This document shows, in pieces, positions 1 through 11,000 of a stretch of DNA of 64,000 nt; positions within the stretch are counted from its first letter, which is position 1; each line of letters opens with the position of its first letter. Where the stretch lies: the NCBI RefSeq assembly GCF_039503195.1, contig NZ_JBCJKP010000001.1, forward strand, positions 7,998,001 to 8,062,000. Direction: 5' to 3'. The position numbers were made by a program, and so were the translations under genes. Source of the stretch: Streptomyces mirabilis. Its GTDB lineage: Bacteria; Actinomycetota; Actinomycetes; Streptomycetales; Streptomycetaceae. Under the pieces are notes generated by a model that was not told the origin of the DNA, did no database searches, and saw nothing but the letters and a program-made list of their open reading frames with translations.

Positions 1-438
1 ACCGACGACAGCCGCTTCTGGTCCGCGATGGACTTCCCGCACCGCCCGAAGGAATACCGCACACTCCGCACCGAAGTCCTGGTCCGTGAGGTCGGCGGCG
101 GAGGCTGGGACATCTCCTTCGACCTCTCGGGCGAGGGCTGCGCGAGCCCGCTCGCCCTCGAACTCTGCTTCCGCCCCGGCGGCACCCTGACCGGGGACGG
201 CCTCGAACCCGTCCCCGGCTCCCCGGACACCTTCCAGCTCGTCTCCGGCGAGGCCACCTACACCGTCGGCACCGACCACATCACCTTCGGCCCCGGCAAC
301 GGCAAGGGCGGCCGCCGGCCCGCGGTGGTGGACCCGGGCGAACGCTACGCCTGGCTGAACGGCTCCCTGACCCCGGACGGGGTACGGGTGCTGATCACGG
401 GGCGCTCACCGCTGACGTACCGGTTGACGCTGAGGTGA
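1..438 (+). CDS. C-terminal part of an unidentified protein (cut by the window edge)
   Basis: The frame is open from the first base, so the protein begins outside the window; 145 residues are visible. The visible part is rich in Gly, Thr and beta-strand-like patches, with a closing segment of the type GERYAWLNG...VRVLITGRSPLTYRLTL. This could be a beta-sandwich end of a carbohydrate-active or heparinase-like enzyme, but I do not recognise the family with confidence. A Met at base 28 is an internal codon rather than a convincing start, because coding quality is the same before it. The gene stops 42 bases before the MFS transporter remnant on the same strand. Confidence 0.55.
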   Translation, partial: TDDSRFWSAMDFPHRPKEYRTLRTEVLVREVGGGGWDISFDLSGEGCASPLALELCFRPGGTLTGDGLEPVPGSPDTFQLVSGEATYTVGTDHITFGPGNGKGGRRPAVVDPGERYAWLNGSLTPDGVRVLITGRSPLTYRLTLR

Positions 439-480
439 CGCTCGGGAAGCACCCTGGCCCCGCGATCGGGGAGCGAGGGA

Positions 481-1040
481 ATGCCGAGTGGACTGATCGC
501 GCTGGCACTCGGCGGGTTCGGCACAGGTCTGACCGAGTTCCTGATCGCCGGGCTGCTGCCGCAGGTGGCGTCGAGTTTCGCGGTGTCCGAGGCGGCCGCG
601 GGGCGGCTGATCTCCGGGTACGCCGTGAGTGTCGCGATCGGCGCGATCGCGCTGACCGCGGCGACGGCGCGGCTGCCCCGCAAGGCGATCCTGGTCGGCC
701 TGGTGGCGTTGTTCGTCATCGGCAACCTGTTGTCCGCTCTCGCGCCGAGCTATCCGGTGATGCTGCTCGGGCGGATCGTCGCGGCGTTGTGCCACGGCTC
801 GTTCTTCGGCATCGGCTCCCTGGTCGCCCGCAGTCTGGTCGCGCCGGAGAAGAAGTCCCGCGCGGTGGCGGTCATGTTCGCCGGGCTGACGGTCGCGAAC
901 GTGCTGGGTGTGCCGTTCGGTGCGCTGGTCGGCGAGCGCTGGGGCTGGCGAGCGGCCTTCTGGGCGGTCACCGGAATCGGCCTGCTCGCGCTGGCCGGAA
1001 TCGTCGCCCTCGTCCCCGCCGGCGCGGGAGAGAAACGGCC
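481..1040 (+). pseudogene. MFS efflux transporter, N-terminal half only
   Basis: The start is ATG 481 behind a GGGAGCGAGGGA ribosome site. The first 180 or so residues are a typical DHA1-type major facilitator half: a first helix with GLTEFLIAGLLP, then helices around residues 40-60, 75-95, 105-125, 135-155 and 160-180. A normal protein of this family has about 400 residues and 12 helices, so only the first six are left. Downstream of about base 1040 the frame continues to 1632, but it is then Arg/Pro-rich and lies antisense to the glycosyltransferase gene. The break marks the edge of the lipid cluster. A functional transporter from this fragment is unlikely. Confidence 0.8.
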
Positions 1041-1108
1041 GCCGACCCGCCGGGCCGGGACGACGGGGCCGTCGGCCGGCGGCCGGTGCTCGGTCGTGCC
1101 GTTGTCGT

Positions 1109-2305
1109 TCATGCGCCGCCTCGTGCGCGTGTCACGGCCGACCCGGCCGGCAGTGCCGCGAGGCGGGCGGCGGCGGAGGCGCTGCCGCCCGCGGCCCGGA
1201 AGGACTCCCCGACGGCCTCGGCCGCCTTCCGGTGGCCCTCGGCCGGGTCGAGGACCGTCTCGACCGCCGCGCGGATCCTGGCCGCGTCCGCGCGGCCGAA
1301 CCGCAGCCGTACACCGGCGCCCGCGTCCACGACCTGCCCGGCGACGATCGGCTGGTCGTCGCGGATCGGCGCCACGACGAGCGGGACACCGTGCCACAGC
1401 GCCTCGCACACGGTGTTGTGCCCGGCGTGGCAGACGACCGCGCCGAGCCGGGGGAGGAGGGCGAGTTGGGGTACGTGGGGGCGCAGGAGGATGTTGCCGG
1501 GAACCGGGCCCTCGACGAGGCCGCCGGGGTCGACGAGCACCGCCCGCACTCGGCCCGCCAGTCCGCCGAGCGCCAGCGTGGCCGCGTTCAGGAAACGGGC
1601 CCCGGCGTCGTTGTTGGCCGTGCCGAGACTGACCAGGACGGTGGGCAGCGGCGACGCGTCCAGCCAGTCCCAGGGGAAGTCGTCGCCGCTCGCGGGGCGG
1701 TCGGCGACGGACGGGCCCACCAGCCAGACCCGGTCGGGCAGTTCGACCGGGCCGAGCAGCGCACGGGTGGTGTACGCCAGGACGCCGTGCGGGGAGAAGC
1801 GGGGGTCCGCCGAGCCTGCCCCGTCGCAGATCCGGTTCCGCAACCGGGCCAGCAGCCCGTCCAGCCACGCCGCGACCTTCGGCATACCGGCCAGCGGGTC
1901 GACGAGTTCGGCGGAGGTGGTGGCCGAGGTCACCCAGACGCGCCCGAGGGGCTCGGCGACCAGCGCACCCGCCACCGCCTGCTGGTCGCAGACGACGACA
2001 TCGGGGTCGTACGCCTCGATCGCCGCCCGCACCCCGGGCGCCATCGCGTCCGCCAGCGGGACGAGGAAGCTCTCCCAGAGGAACTGGAACGCGGCCGGTC
2101 CCTTCAGGTCGGCGGGCCGGGAGAGTCCCTCCTCGGGGAGGGCGCAGGGGAAGACGACGGCGTCGGATCCGACGAGAGCGCGGACGAGTTCCGGGTGGCC
2201 CGCCCACGCGACCTCGTGCCCGCGCCCCGCGAGTGCCGCCGCGGTGCCCACGGCCGGGTTGACGTGCCCGACCAGCGGCGGCACCACGAACAGGAACCGG
2301 CCCAT
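1109..2305 (-). CDS. UDP/NDP-sugar glycosyltransferase (GT1/MGT type)
   Basis: The protein has 398 residues, the usual length for macrolide- and sterol-type GT1 glycosyltransferases. The N-terminal half begins with the acceptor-side Rossmann motif (VVPPLVGHVNPAVG, residues about 7-20). The C-terminal half has the nucleotide-sugar-binding signature HAGHNTVCEALWHGVP starting at His293, followed by DDQ, which usually contacts the sugar. The ATG start directly follows the TAG stop of the upstream hydrolase, so the two are probably translationally coupled. As the last gene of the lipid-synthase operon it most likely glycosylates the hydroxyl or carboxyl end of the product. The sugar cannot be predicted; no sugar-synthesis genes lie nearby. 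Confidence 0.88.
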   Translation of the reverse strand: MGRFLFVVPPLVGHVNPAVGTAAALAGRGHEVAWAGHPELVRALVGSDAVVFPCALPEEGLSRPADLKGPAAFQFLWESFLVPLADAMAPGVRAAIEAYDPDVVVCDQQAVAGALVAEPLGRVWVTSATTSAELVDPLAGMPKVAAWLDGLLARLRNRICDGAGSADPRFSPHGVLAYTTRALLGPVELPDRVWLVGPSVADRPASGDDFPWDWLDASPLPTVLVSLGTANNDAGARFLNAATLALGGLAGRVRAVLVDPGGLVEGPVPGNILLRPHVPQLALLPRLGAVVCHAGHNTVCEALWHGVPLVVAPIRDDQPIVAGQVVDAGAGVRLRFGRADAARIRAAVETVLDPAEGHRKAAEAVGESFRAAGGSASAAARLAALPAGSAVTRARGGA

Positions 2306-3112
2306 CTAGCGGGCCTCCCGCAGCGCGTGCGCCTCCTGGCCGAGCAACAGCCAGTCGCGTACGAGGGCGTACGTCTGTTGGGTGGCCTCCACCAGAACCG
2401 AGTGGCCGAGGTCCGGCAGAACGACCGTACGGCAGTGGGGGAGCGCGGCCTCCAGCATCCCGGTCTGCGCCGACAGCTTGGACGCGCCGCCGAAGATGGC
2501 GAAGACCGGGCAGCGGATCGCGGACAGGTCCTCGTCGAGGAGAGCGCTGAGCGGGATCTCCTGGGCGAGCGCGGTGTCGTCGAGCACCCGGCCCGCCGCC
2601 CGGAACGGACGGGCGTTGCGCTCGCCCGGGTTCTCCCGCAGCCACTGGGTGACCTGCTGGACCACCAGTCCGCCCTGTTCGCCGACCAGGCCTTCGTACA
2701 TGTTCCGTGCCCACGCCCGGGCCGGCGGTTCCGCCTCGATGGCGATCACGCTCGCGACCCGCTCGGGGCGGGTGGCGGCCATGGCGTACGCGACGGCGCC
2801 GCCGAAGGAGTTGCCGACGAGGTGCACCGGGCGGTCGATCACCAGCGCGTCCAGCAGTCCGTCGAGGTCGTCGACGAAGTCCTCCATCCGGTAGCCGGTC
2901 GGCGGCCGGGAGGTCTTGCCGTGCCCGCGCAGGTCGTACATGACGACGTCCAGGCCCTCCTCGGCGAGCCGCGGCGCGAGGCTGAAGTAGTAGCTGGCGA
3001 GGCTGTCGATGAGCAGGCCGTGGATGAGGACCACGACGGGGCGCGGGGAGCCGCTCTCGTGGCCCAGCCGCTGGACGTGTACGTCGATGCCGTTCACCCG
3101 CATCGTCGCCAT
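2306..3112 (-). CDS. alpha/beta hydrolase, possible chain-releasing thioesterase
   Basis: This 268-residue protein starts at the ATG one base after the ACP stop (TGACATGG). It has an oxyanion HG motif (LIHGLL, about residues 27-32), the nucleophile elbow GNSFGG with Ser102, and a late GHS with the likely catalytic His. The strand that usually carries the acid reads PVFAIFGGAS, without the expected Asp, so the acid must sit elsewhere or be lost. It lies between an ACP gene and a glycosyltransferase gene. From that context I infer hydrolysis or transfer of the finished acyl chain from the carrier protein. A tailoring esterase is the alternative. Confidence 0.8.
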   Translation of the reverse strand: MATMRVNGIDVHVQRLGHESGSPRPVVVLIHGLLIDSLASYYFSLAPRLAEEGLDVVMYDLRGHGKTSRPPTGYRMEDFVDDLDGLLDALVIDRPVHLVGNSFGGAVAYAMAATRPERVASVIAIEAEPPARAWARNMYEGLVGEQGGLVVQQVTQWLRENPGERNARPFRAAGRVLDDTALAQEIPLSALLDEDLSAIRCPVFAIFGGASKLSAQTGMLEAALPHCRTVVLPDLGHSVLVEATQQTYALVRDWLLLGQEAHALREAR

Positions 3113-3113
3113 G

Positions 3114-3461
3114 TCAGCCCACCTCCGCGACGGCCGGTGAGTCCACGACATAGCCGACGAGATCGCCGACGGTGAGCGCGATGATCTCCTCCAGCCCGCG
3201 GTCGGCGATGAACGCGGCGAAGTTGACCCGCTCGCCGTAGAACTCGCGCAGTTGGGCGGAGAGGGTGACGAGATCGATGCTCTCCAGCTCCAGGTCGTCG
3301 TGGAAGGAGGTGTCGAGGGTGATCTCGGAGTCGTCGAGCCCGTACTCCTCCAGCACGGTGCGCAGGATGGCCGAGATGTCGGCGAGCGCGGTCGCCGCGT
3401 CGGGCGCCGACGCCTGTCCCCTGTCCGACTGGCCCACGGGACGGTCGAGTTCAGTGGTCAT
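3114..3461 (-). CDS. free-standing acyl carrier protein
   Basis: The product has 115 residues. A flexible Thr/Asp/Ser-rich N-terminus of about 25 residues precedes a four-helix ACP fold. The phosphopantetheine site is DDLELESIDLV with Ser61. The LES in place of the common GxDSL is typical of some freestanding lipid and PKS carriers. The ATG overlaps the end of the upstream synthase by 11 bases (ATGACCACTGA), which argues for coupled translation. The phosphopantetheinyl transferase domain at the end of that synthase is the obvious activating enzyme. It may carry the starter, or hand the finished chain to the hydrolase or glycosyltransferase downstream. Confidence 0.88.
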   Translation of the reverse strand: MTTELDRPVGQSDRGQASAPDAATALADISAILRTVLEEYGLDDSEITLDTSFHDDLELESIDLVTLSAQLREFYGERVNFAAFIADRGLEEIIALTVGDLVGYVVDSPAVAEVG

Positions 3462-6400
3462 CTTCGTTCTCCTGATCGTTGACAGCCGTCCAGGCCACGA
3501 CGTACTCCTTGTCGCGCCCCGCGGACGGCCGGGGGGTGGTCAGCGCACAGTGCCGCACGCGGTACTCCTCGCCCGCGGTGCGGACGGTCAGCCGGTCGCC
3601 GTCGACCGAGGTGATCTCGAACCGCTTCGGCTCGCCGCCCAGTCCGGTGCCGCGCGCCTTCGCGACGGCCTCCTTGGCGGCCCAGAAGCGGGTGAACCAG
3701 AGCCGTTCGGGGGCTCCCCCGGCCGGTGGACGAGCGACGTGAGCAGCTCGCGTTCGGCGGTGGTGAGGGCCACGGCGAGGGTGCCCTCGGGGCGGTCGGT
3801 GACTTCCTCGATGTCGATGCCGCAGGGTCCGTCGACCCTGGCCATCGCCACGGCCGTCTCGCCGCGGTGGGCGATGGAGACGTGCAGTTCGGGCAGGGTC
3901 CTGCCGTAGCCGCCGGTCACGAAGGGGCGGCCGGCCGGATCGTTGCCGACCCTGACCTCGGCCGGGTAGACGGGGCCCGCCCCGGCGTCCCACATCACGT
4001 TCCGTACGGCGTCCTTGGCGGCGATCCGGCCGAGCAGCCACTGCCGCCGGCCGCGCGGGGCGTGCGCCGCGTACCGTTCGCGTTCCTCGCCCGCCAGGAT
4101 GTTGCGCATGATCAGCTCGCGGGTGGCCAGATCGGGCCACTCCTCGTGGACCAGCGCCCAGCCGCCTGGCTGCATCCGGGACAGCGTGTACCGCTCGGGC
4201 TCCCGGTCCACCTTGCGGATGCGTGGATTACTGTCGAACCGGCGGTCCTGCCAGCCGCTGAACTCCGCCCACACCCGCCCCCGATGGACCAGCTGCATCT
4301 CCGCCTCGAGGGTGGCGTCGGTGACGGAGGTGATCCGGATCAGGCACTCCAGGCGCTCGCCGGGAGCGGGGTGCGGCCCGTGGAAGCGGATCTCCTTCAT
4401 GCCGACCGGGAACACCGTCGTCCGCACCGGCTGCCGGGCCATGATCCAGTAGCCGAGGAGCTGCCCCACGTTGTCCAGCAGGGCGCCCGGAGCGGGCGGG
4501 GTGACGAGCACCCCGCGTACGTGCCGGTCGCCGACCGCGGTCAGTTCGGCCAGGCCCTGGAAGCGCGGGCCGTGGAACATCCAGCGGCGCGAGTACAGCT
4601 CCGCCGCGGTCAGCTCGGGCTTCTCCTCCCGCTCGGCGGGAAAGGTCCAGGGCTCCGGAGGTGTGAACCGGGGCCGATCCTGGGCGAGTTCGACCGTGGC
4701 GCGGGCGTAGGGGCCGAGTGAGGCGGTGACTCTGTCCGGGCCCTCGGGGACGATCCGTACGGGGATGTCGACGGCCGGAGTGGCGGTGATCCACTGGTGC
4801 AGCCGTACGTCGTGGACGGCCACCGCGCGCCGGCCCGGCGCGGCCCGCTCGGCGAACTCCATGAGATGGGCGATCACGGTCGTGCCCGGGACCACGGGCC
4901 AGCGGTCGGCGGGATCGGCCTGGGCGGGCTGCCGGAAGAAGCAGTGGTCCAGGAGGTACGGCATGGTGTCGACGGAGACGCGGAGGGTTGCTTCGAGGGG
5001 CTGGGGCTGGGGTTCGGGGGTGGCCGGCTCGGCCGTACGAAGGTCGGCGCCGTTCTTCGCAGGCGTGCCGCCCGTACGGGGGTGGGGCGGGCGCCCGGCG
5101 TCCGTACGGGGGAGGGTCGGGGCCCCGCGTCCGCGTCGCCCCGCCGTCACCACGTCCGAGGCGAGCGCCGTCGCGTCCCGCAGCAGTGCCGACAACTCCG
5201 CGCCCAGCGGGCCCTGTGCCGCCAGGTCGTCGGCCTCCTGGGGCGCGGTGTGCCGCGGCCGGGCCAGCGCGGCGCTCAGCCGCTCGCGGGTCTCCGCGTC
5301 CAGGGAGACGTTCGCGCCGCCGAGGTCCAGCCGCACGGGACGGCTCGTACGGTGGACCGTACGGGCCGCTGTGACGGTCGAGGCGCCGCCCAGCAGCGGG
5401 ACGAGGTCCGGTGCGGCCCCGTCCGCCCACAACGCGCCGGCCACACGGTGGAGTTGGGGCAGGCCCGGGCGGTGCGGGGAGTGCGCGGGGACCACGAGGT
5501 GGTCGCGGCCGTGCAGGGTGTCGTCGATGAGCGAGCCGAGCTGTCCCGCGCCGAGCTGGACGAACGCCCGGAAGCCCGCCGCGTACATCGTCTCCACCAG
5601 GGGCCGGAAGCGGACCGGCTCCAGCAGATGGCGGATGAACAGCTCGCGGATCGCGGCCGGTTCGTCCGGGTAGGGGGCGACGGTCGTCGCGGACCACAGA
5701 GGCAGCGCGGCCGGGTGCAGGGTGTAGGCCTCGGCGGCCTTCCTGATCGGGTCGAGGTAGGGCTCCAGCATCGGAGTGTGGAAGCCGGAGCGGAACGGCA
5801 GGATCTGCGAGATCACCGCCCGGGCCCTGAACACCTCGACCAGTGCGGCGACGGCGGGCTCGGGGCCGCAGATCATCGACTGGTTGGGCGCGTTGTCGTG
5901 GGAGAGGAGCACGTCACCGCGGCCGTCCAGCTCGCTCAGCACCACCTCGGAGGGGGCGCCGATCGCGGCGAAGGCCAGCCCGGGGACGCTCAGCGCGTCG
6001 GGGTCGAAGTCGGCGAGGAAGGCGTCGACCTCCTCCGGAGGGTGGATTCCGGCGGCGGCCATCGCGGTCCACTCGCCGAGGCTGTGCCCGGCGAGCGCGT
6101 CCGGGACGACGCCCAGGCGGCGCAGCGCGGCGTCGAGGAGCCGGCCGAGCTCGAAGACGCCGGTACCCTGCCGGCCCACGTCACCCACGGTGGCGTCGGT
6201 GACGGCGCGCGACCAGGGCAGCCCGAAGTGCCGGGCGACGTCCTCGGAGTTGGGCGCGAACTCGGCCTCGAGGCCGGGGAAGACGAACGCGAGCCTGCCG
6301 CCGCCGGGGCCCAGCAGGGGGCGCGGCACGAACCACACGTCGCCCCGACCGCGCCACCCCTTCCCCTTGGCGACCGCCTTGCGGGCCAGCGCAAGGCGCT

Positions 6401-8018
6401 TGGCCGTCGGCCCGACGACGGCGATCCGCACCGGATCGGTGGCGGGGGCGCGTTCGTCGAGACCGGCGCTGATGATCGCGGAGTCGGAGCGGTCGAGGAG
6501 CGCGGCCATCGCCTCGGGCGTCGGCGCGGTCAGCCGCAGCACCGGCTCCGGCTCGTACACCTCGGCCGGCCGCCGCGCGACCGCGACCTCTTCGAGCACG
6601 ACGTGCGCGTTGATGCCGCCGAACCCGAAGGCGTTGACGGCGGCCCGGCGCACCGGCTGCCGGTCGTCGGTCCGCCAGGGCAGGGCGGCGCCGATGGGGG
6701 TGAACCGGGTGCGGGCGAGCGCCGGATGCGGGTCGTCGCAGTGCAGGGTCGGCGGGAGCACCTGGTGGTGGACGGCGAGTGCGGCCTTGATCAGCCCGGC
6801 GACGCCCGCCGCGGGCATGGTGTGGCCGATCATCGACTTCACCGAGCCGATGACGGCGTCCGGCGCGTCGCCGGAGGCGTCTGCCGATGGTGGGCCGAAC
6901 ACTTCGGCGAGCGTCGTGAGTTCGGTGCCGTCGCCCGCCGGGGTGGCGGTGCCGTGTGCCTCCAGGAGGCCGATCGAGCCGGGGGCGGACGGGTCGAGCC
7001 CGGCGGCCTCCCAGGCCTGGCGGACCGCGCGGACCTGGCCGCCGGAGTCGGGCGCCATCAGACTGGTCGTACGTCCGTCGGAGGCGACGCCGGTGCCGGT
7101 GATCGCGGCGTAGATCCGGTCGCCGTCCCGCTCGGCGTCGGCGAGCCGCTTGAGGACGACGACGCCGGTGCCCTCACCGATCAGTACGCCGTCCGCGCCC
7201 CGGTCGAACGGCCGGATGCGCTCGCTCGGCGAGAGCGCGCCGAGTTGGCTGAACACGCTCCAGAAGGTGATGTCGTGGCAGTGGTGCACCCCGCCCGCCA
7301 GCATCACGTCACAGCGTCCGCTGCCGAGTTCGCGCACGGCGTGGTCGACGGCGATGAGCGAGGAGGCGCAGGCGGCGTCCACGGTGTAGGCGGGCCCGCG
7401 CAGGTCGAGCCGGCCCGCCAGCCGGGACGCGGCGAGGTTGGGCACGAGACCGATCGAGGACTCAGGTGCCTCCGGTCCGAGCCGGTCGGTGAACGCCTGC
7501 CGCACCGCCTCCAGTCGGTCGGCGCCGAGGTCCGGCAGCAGCTCGCCCAGGGTGCGCACGAGCTGGCTCGCGGTCCGCACCCGCTGGTCGAGCCGGACCA
7601 GGCCGGGGGTGAGGTAGCCGCCCCGGCCGAGTACCACACCGACCCGGTGCCGGTCGGCGGGCAGCCGGCCCTGGCCGCCCGCGTCGGCGAGGGCCGCCGC
7701 GGCCACCCGCAGCGCGATCAGCTGGTCGGGCTCGGTGGCCGGGACCGCGGCCGGCATGATCCCGAACTCGGTGACGTCCACCTCGGCCAGCTCGTCCACG
7801 AAACCGCCGCGCCGGCAGTAGACCCGGTCGGCGCGGGCCTCGGCGCCGGGCGCGTAGTACTCCTCGGCGTCCCAGCGGCCTGGCGGCACCTCGGTGATGG
7901 CGTCGACACCGGAGACCAGGTTGTGCCAGTACGTGGCGAGGTCGGGGGCGCCCGGGAAGAGCACCGACATGCCGACGATGGCGATGGGTTCGGCGCGGGG
8001 GCCGGTCACCTCGGTCAC
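3451..8018 (-). CDS. iterative PUFA/PKS-type synthase KS-AT-DH-PPTase, with one frameshift
   Basis: The GTG start at 8018 overlaps the stop of the upstream synthase by four bases (GTGA). Domains in order: ketosynthase from residue about 10 to 430 with Cys217 in DAACASSL; malonyl-type acyltransferase with GHSLGE, Ser646; a double-hotdog dehydratase with LLDHCFF, His1025, and a second half WMFHGPRFQG; a phosphopantetheinyl transferase with GIDIEE near 1398 and WAAKEA near 1442. There is no internal carrier domain. The frame breaks in the C-run/G-run pair at 3709-3720: before it the frame reads ELLTSLVHRP, after it ERLWFTRFWAAKEA continues one frame over. One extra base would give a continuous 1522-residue protein, so this is either a sequencing slip or a real mutation that removes the KEA helix of the transferase. 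Confidence 0.85.
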
Positions 8019-11000
8019 CAGCCCGACGCGGTGTAGACGACGGCGGTGTCGCCCTCGGGTCCCCAGGCCAGCTCGCGCAGCAGGCTCATGGTGCCCTCGT
8101 CGGGGTCGATGAGCTGGATACCGCGGCCCGCGTAGTGCCGCATCAGCTCGGGGGTGACCATGCCGTGGTTGCCGTCGCCGGTCGGCGCCCATGGACCCCA
8201 GTGGACGGTCAGTCCGCGGCGGCCGGTACCGGAGCCCGCCCAGCGGGCGCCGAGGGTCTCCAGGGCGTCGTTGGCGGCGGCGTAGTCGGACTGTCCGCGG
8301 TTGCCGAGGGCCGCGGCGATGCTGCCGAACAGCACGGCGAACCGGGGGCCTTCCGCGTCCGGCAACTCGCCCAGCGCGGACAGTAGTTCGCGCGCCCCGT
8401 CGACCTTCGTACGGAACACCCGGTCGTAGGACCGCGGTCTCTTCTCGGCGATCAGCTTGTCCTCGATCACACCCGCCGCGTACACGACGCCGTCGATCCC
8501 CCCGTGCTCGGCGTGGATCTCCTTCACCGCCCGGCGCACGGCGTCGCCGTCCAGCGCGTCCACGGTGCGGTAGCGGACCTCGGAGCCGAGCGCGGCGAGT
8601 GTGCGCAGGGTGGCGCGCACCTCGCGTTCGGCCTGGATCCGGCCGACCGCCCGCTCGATCTCGGCGGGGACGCGCAGCCCGCCCGCGATGAGCGCGCTCC
8701 GCAACTCACCGGCGGTGCCCGCGGCGGCGAGCGCGGGGTCCTCCGCGCCCTCGGGCAGGGCGGTGCGGCCGAACAGTTCGATCCGGCAGCGGCTCGCGGC
8801 GGCCAGCGTCGCGGCGAACCGGGCGGTGATCCCCCGGGCGCCGCCCACCAGCAGGACGACCGAGTCGGCGTCCAGGCCGAGCGCGGCGGCCTCGGCGGCA
8901 CCGTCCCCGGCCGGCCCCGCGCCCGTGCTGCCGAGCAGACCGAGCCTCTCCTCGGCCATGCGCAGTCCACGCCGTGTGCCGGGGGAGCGCAGGACGACCG
9001 GCTCGTGGTCGGGCGCGGTGAGTTCGGCGACCAGCTCCGCGGCGATGTCCTCGGGCGCGGTGCCCGGCGCGTGCTCGACGACCCGGGCGACCGTGTCGGG
9101 GTACTCCCGCGCGAGGGACCGGAAGAAGCCGCGCAGCCCGGCGGAGGCGCCCGCGGCCAGCACCCAGCGCGGGTTGCCCGCCAGCACCCGCTGGTAGGCG
9201 GGGAAGACGTCCGGCAGGACGGGCGGGGCGTCCGGCGCGACGAGGTGCACGATCCCGTCGAACTCTCCCTCGGCCGGGGGTTCTTCGGCGGTCACCGCAT
9301 GGGCGCCGTACACGGTCAGGCGGGCCGTCAGCGCCGCGGCGACCGGTCCGGAACCGAGCAGCAGGAAACTGCGACCGATCAGCAGGTCACTGGAGGGCGC
9401 CGGATCGGCGGGGGCGAGGTCGAACTCCCGCATCACGAGACGCTTGGGCGCCACGACGACGGGTTCGGGGGCGGCCGGCCCGGCTTCCGGGCCCGCGGGT
9501 TCGGCCGCCTCACCCCGGGCGCCCGCCACCAGGGCGGCGATGTTCGCGGCGGTACGGGCCTTGGTCAGTTCTTCGACGTCGGTGTCGCCGGTCGTGGTGA
9601 GGCCGAGGCGGGTGGCGAGTTGGCCGGCTATCTCGGCTCTCTTGATGGAGTCGACGCTGAGGTCGGCTTCGAGGTCGAGGTCGGGTTCGATCATGTCGAC
9701 GGGATAGCCGGTACGTTCGCCGATCACGTCGAGGACGACGGCGAGGACGGATTCGGCGGTCGGGGCGGACCCTGCGGCGGGGGCGGAAACGGGCGCCGGG
9801 GTGGCTTTCGAGCCGGTCACGCGCTCGATCAGCGCCGTGATCGCGGCGGCGGTACGGGCCTTGGTCAGTTCTTCGACGTCGGTGTCGCCGGTCGTGGTGA
9901 GGCCGAGGCGGGTGGCGAGTTCGCCGGCTATCTCGGCTCTCTTGATGGAGTCGACGCTGAGGTCGGCTTCGAGGTCGAGGTCCGGTTCGATCATGTCGAC
10001 CGGGTAGCCGGTGCGCTCGCCGATCACCTCGAGCACGACCGACAGCACCGAGCCGCCGGCCGGTACGGCCACCGCAACCGGCGCGGCGGGGGGCAGTGCG
10101 GTCACCGTCACCGAGGTGTCGGCGGGCAGCGCGGTCACCGTGACCGGAGCGTCGGTGTACGTGATCGGGGCGGCGACCGCGGGACGTATCCCCGGATCCC
10201 CTCCCAGGTACCCCAGCATCACATCCCGCTGCGCCGCGATCATCTCCCGGCTCGTGCGCAGGAACTCGCTGATCAGGGCCTCGGACCCGGTGGCCGCCGC
10301 CACCGGTCCGACCGGGCCGCTGTGGGTCACGAGGGCCTCCGGGACACGCTCGGCGGGGTGGAGTGCGGCGGCGGGGATCACGCCGTCCGCTGTACGGATC
10401 AGATGGCCGTCGACCGTCCACGCGGCGCGCCTGGGACGCGGGGCGCGGGCGTCGGCGGGGACCGCGTCCCGGCCCTGGAAGAGCCACGCGGTCCTGATGT
10501 CCGCACCGGCGACGGCAAGTTGGGCGAGCGCGGCGAGGAACCCGGCGAGACCGGCACGTCGGCCCTCCTCCAGGGCGACCGTGCGGTGCGGCCGGTCGCC
10601 GAGGACCGCACCCACCAGCCGGGTCAGCACCGAGCCGGGTCCGGCCTCGACGAAGACGCGGGCCCCGGCCTCGTACATCGCCTCGATCTGGTCGGCGAAC
10701 CGGACCGGGGAGCCGATCTGCGCGGCGAGTTCGGCCCGGATCTCCTCGGGGAGCCGCGGGTAGCGGGTGGCCGTACGGTTCGACCAGACCGGGAAGTCGG
10801 CGGGGGCGAGGGGGACTTCGGCGAGCACCTCGGCGAAGGTCTCGCCGGCCGCCGCGATCAGCGGGCTGTGGAACGCGCAGGCGACCGGGATGCGCTTGGC
10901 GCCGAGCCCCTGGGCGCGCAGTCGCTCGACGGCGGTGAGGACGTCCTCGGTGGGACCCGAAATGACCGTCTGACGGGGCGAGTTGTGGTTGGCCGTCACC

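Noticed and set aside
1040..1632. Extension of the MFS frame to 1632
   Set aside because: After about base 1040 it reads antisense to the glycosyltransferase and loses all membrane helices.
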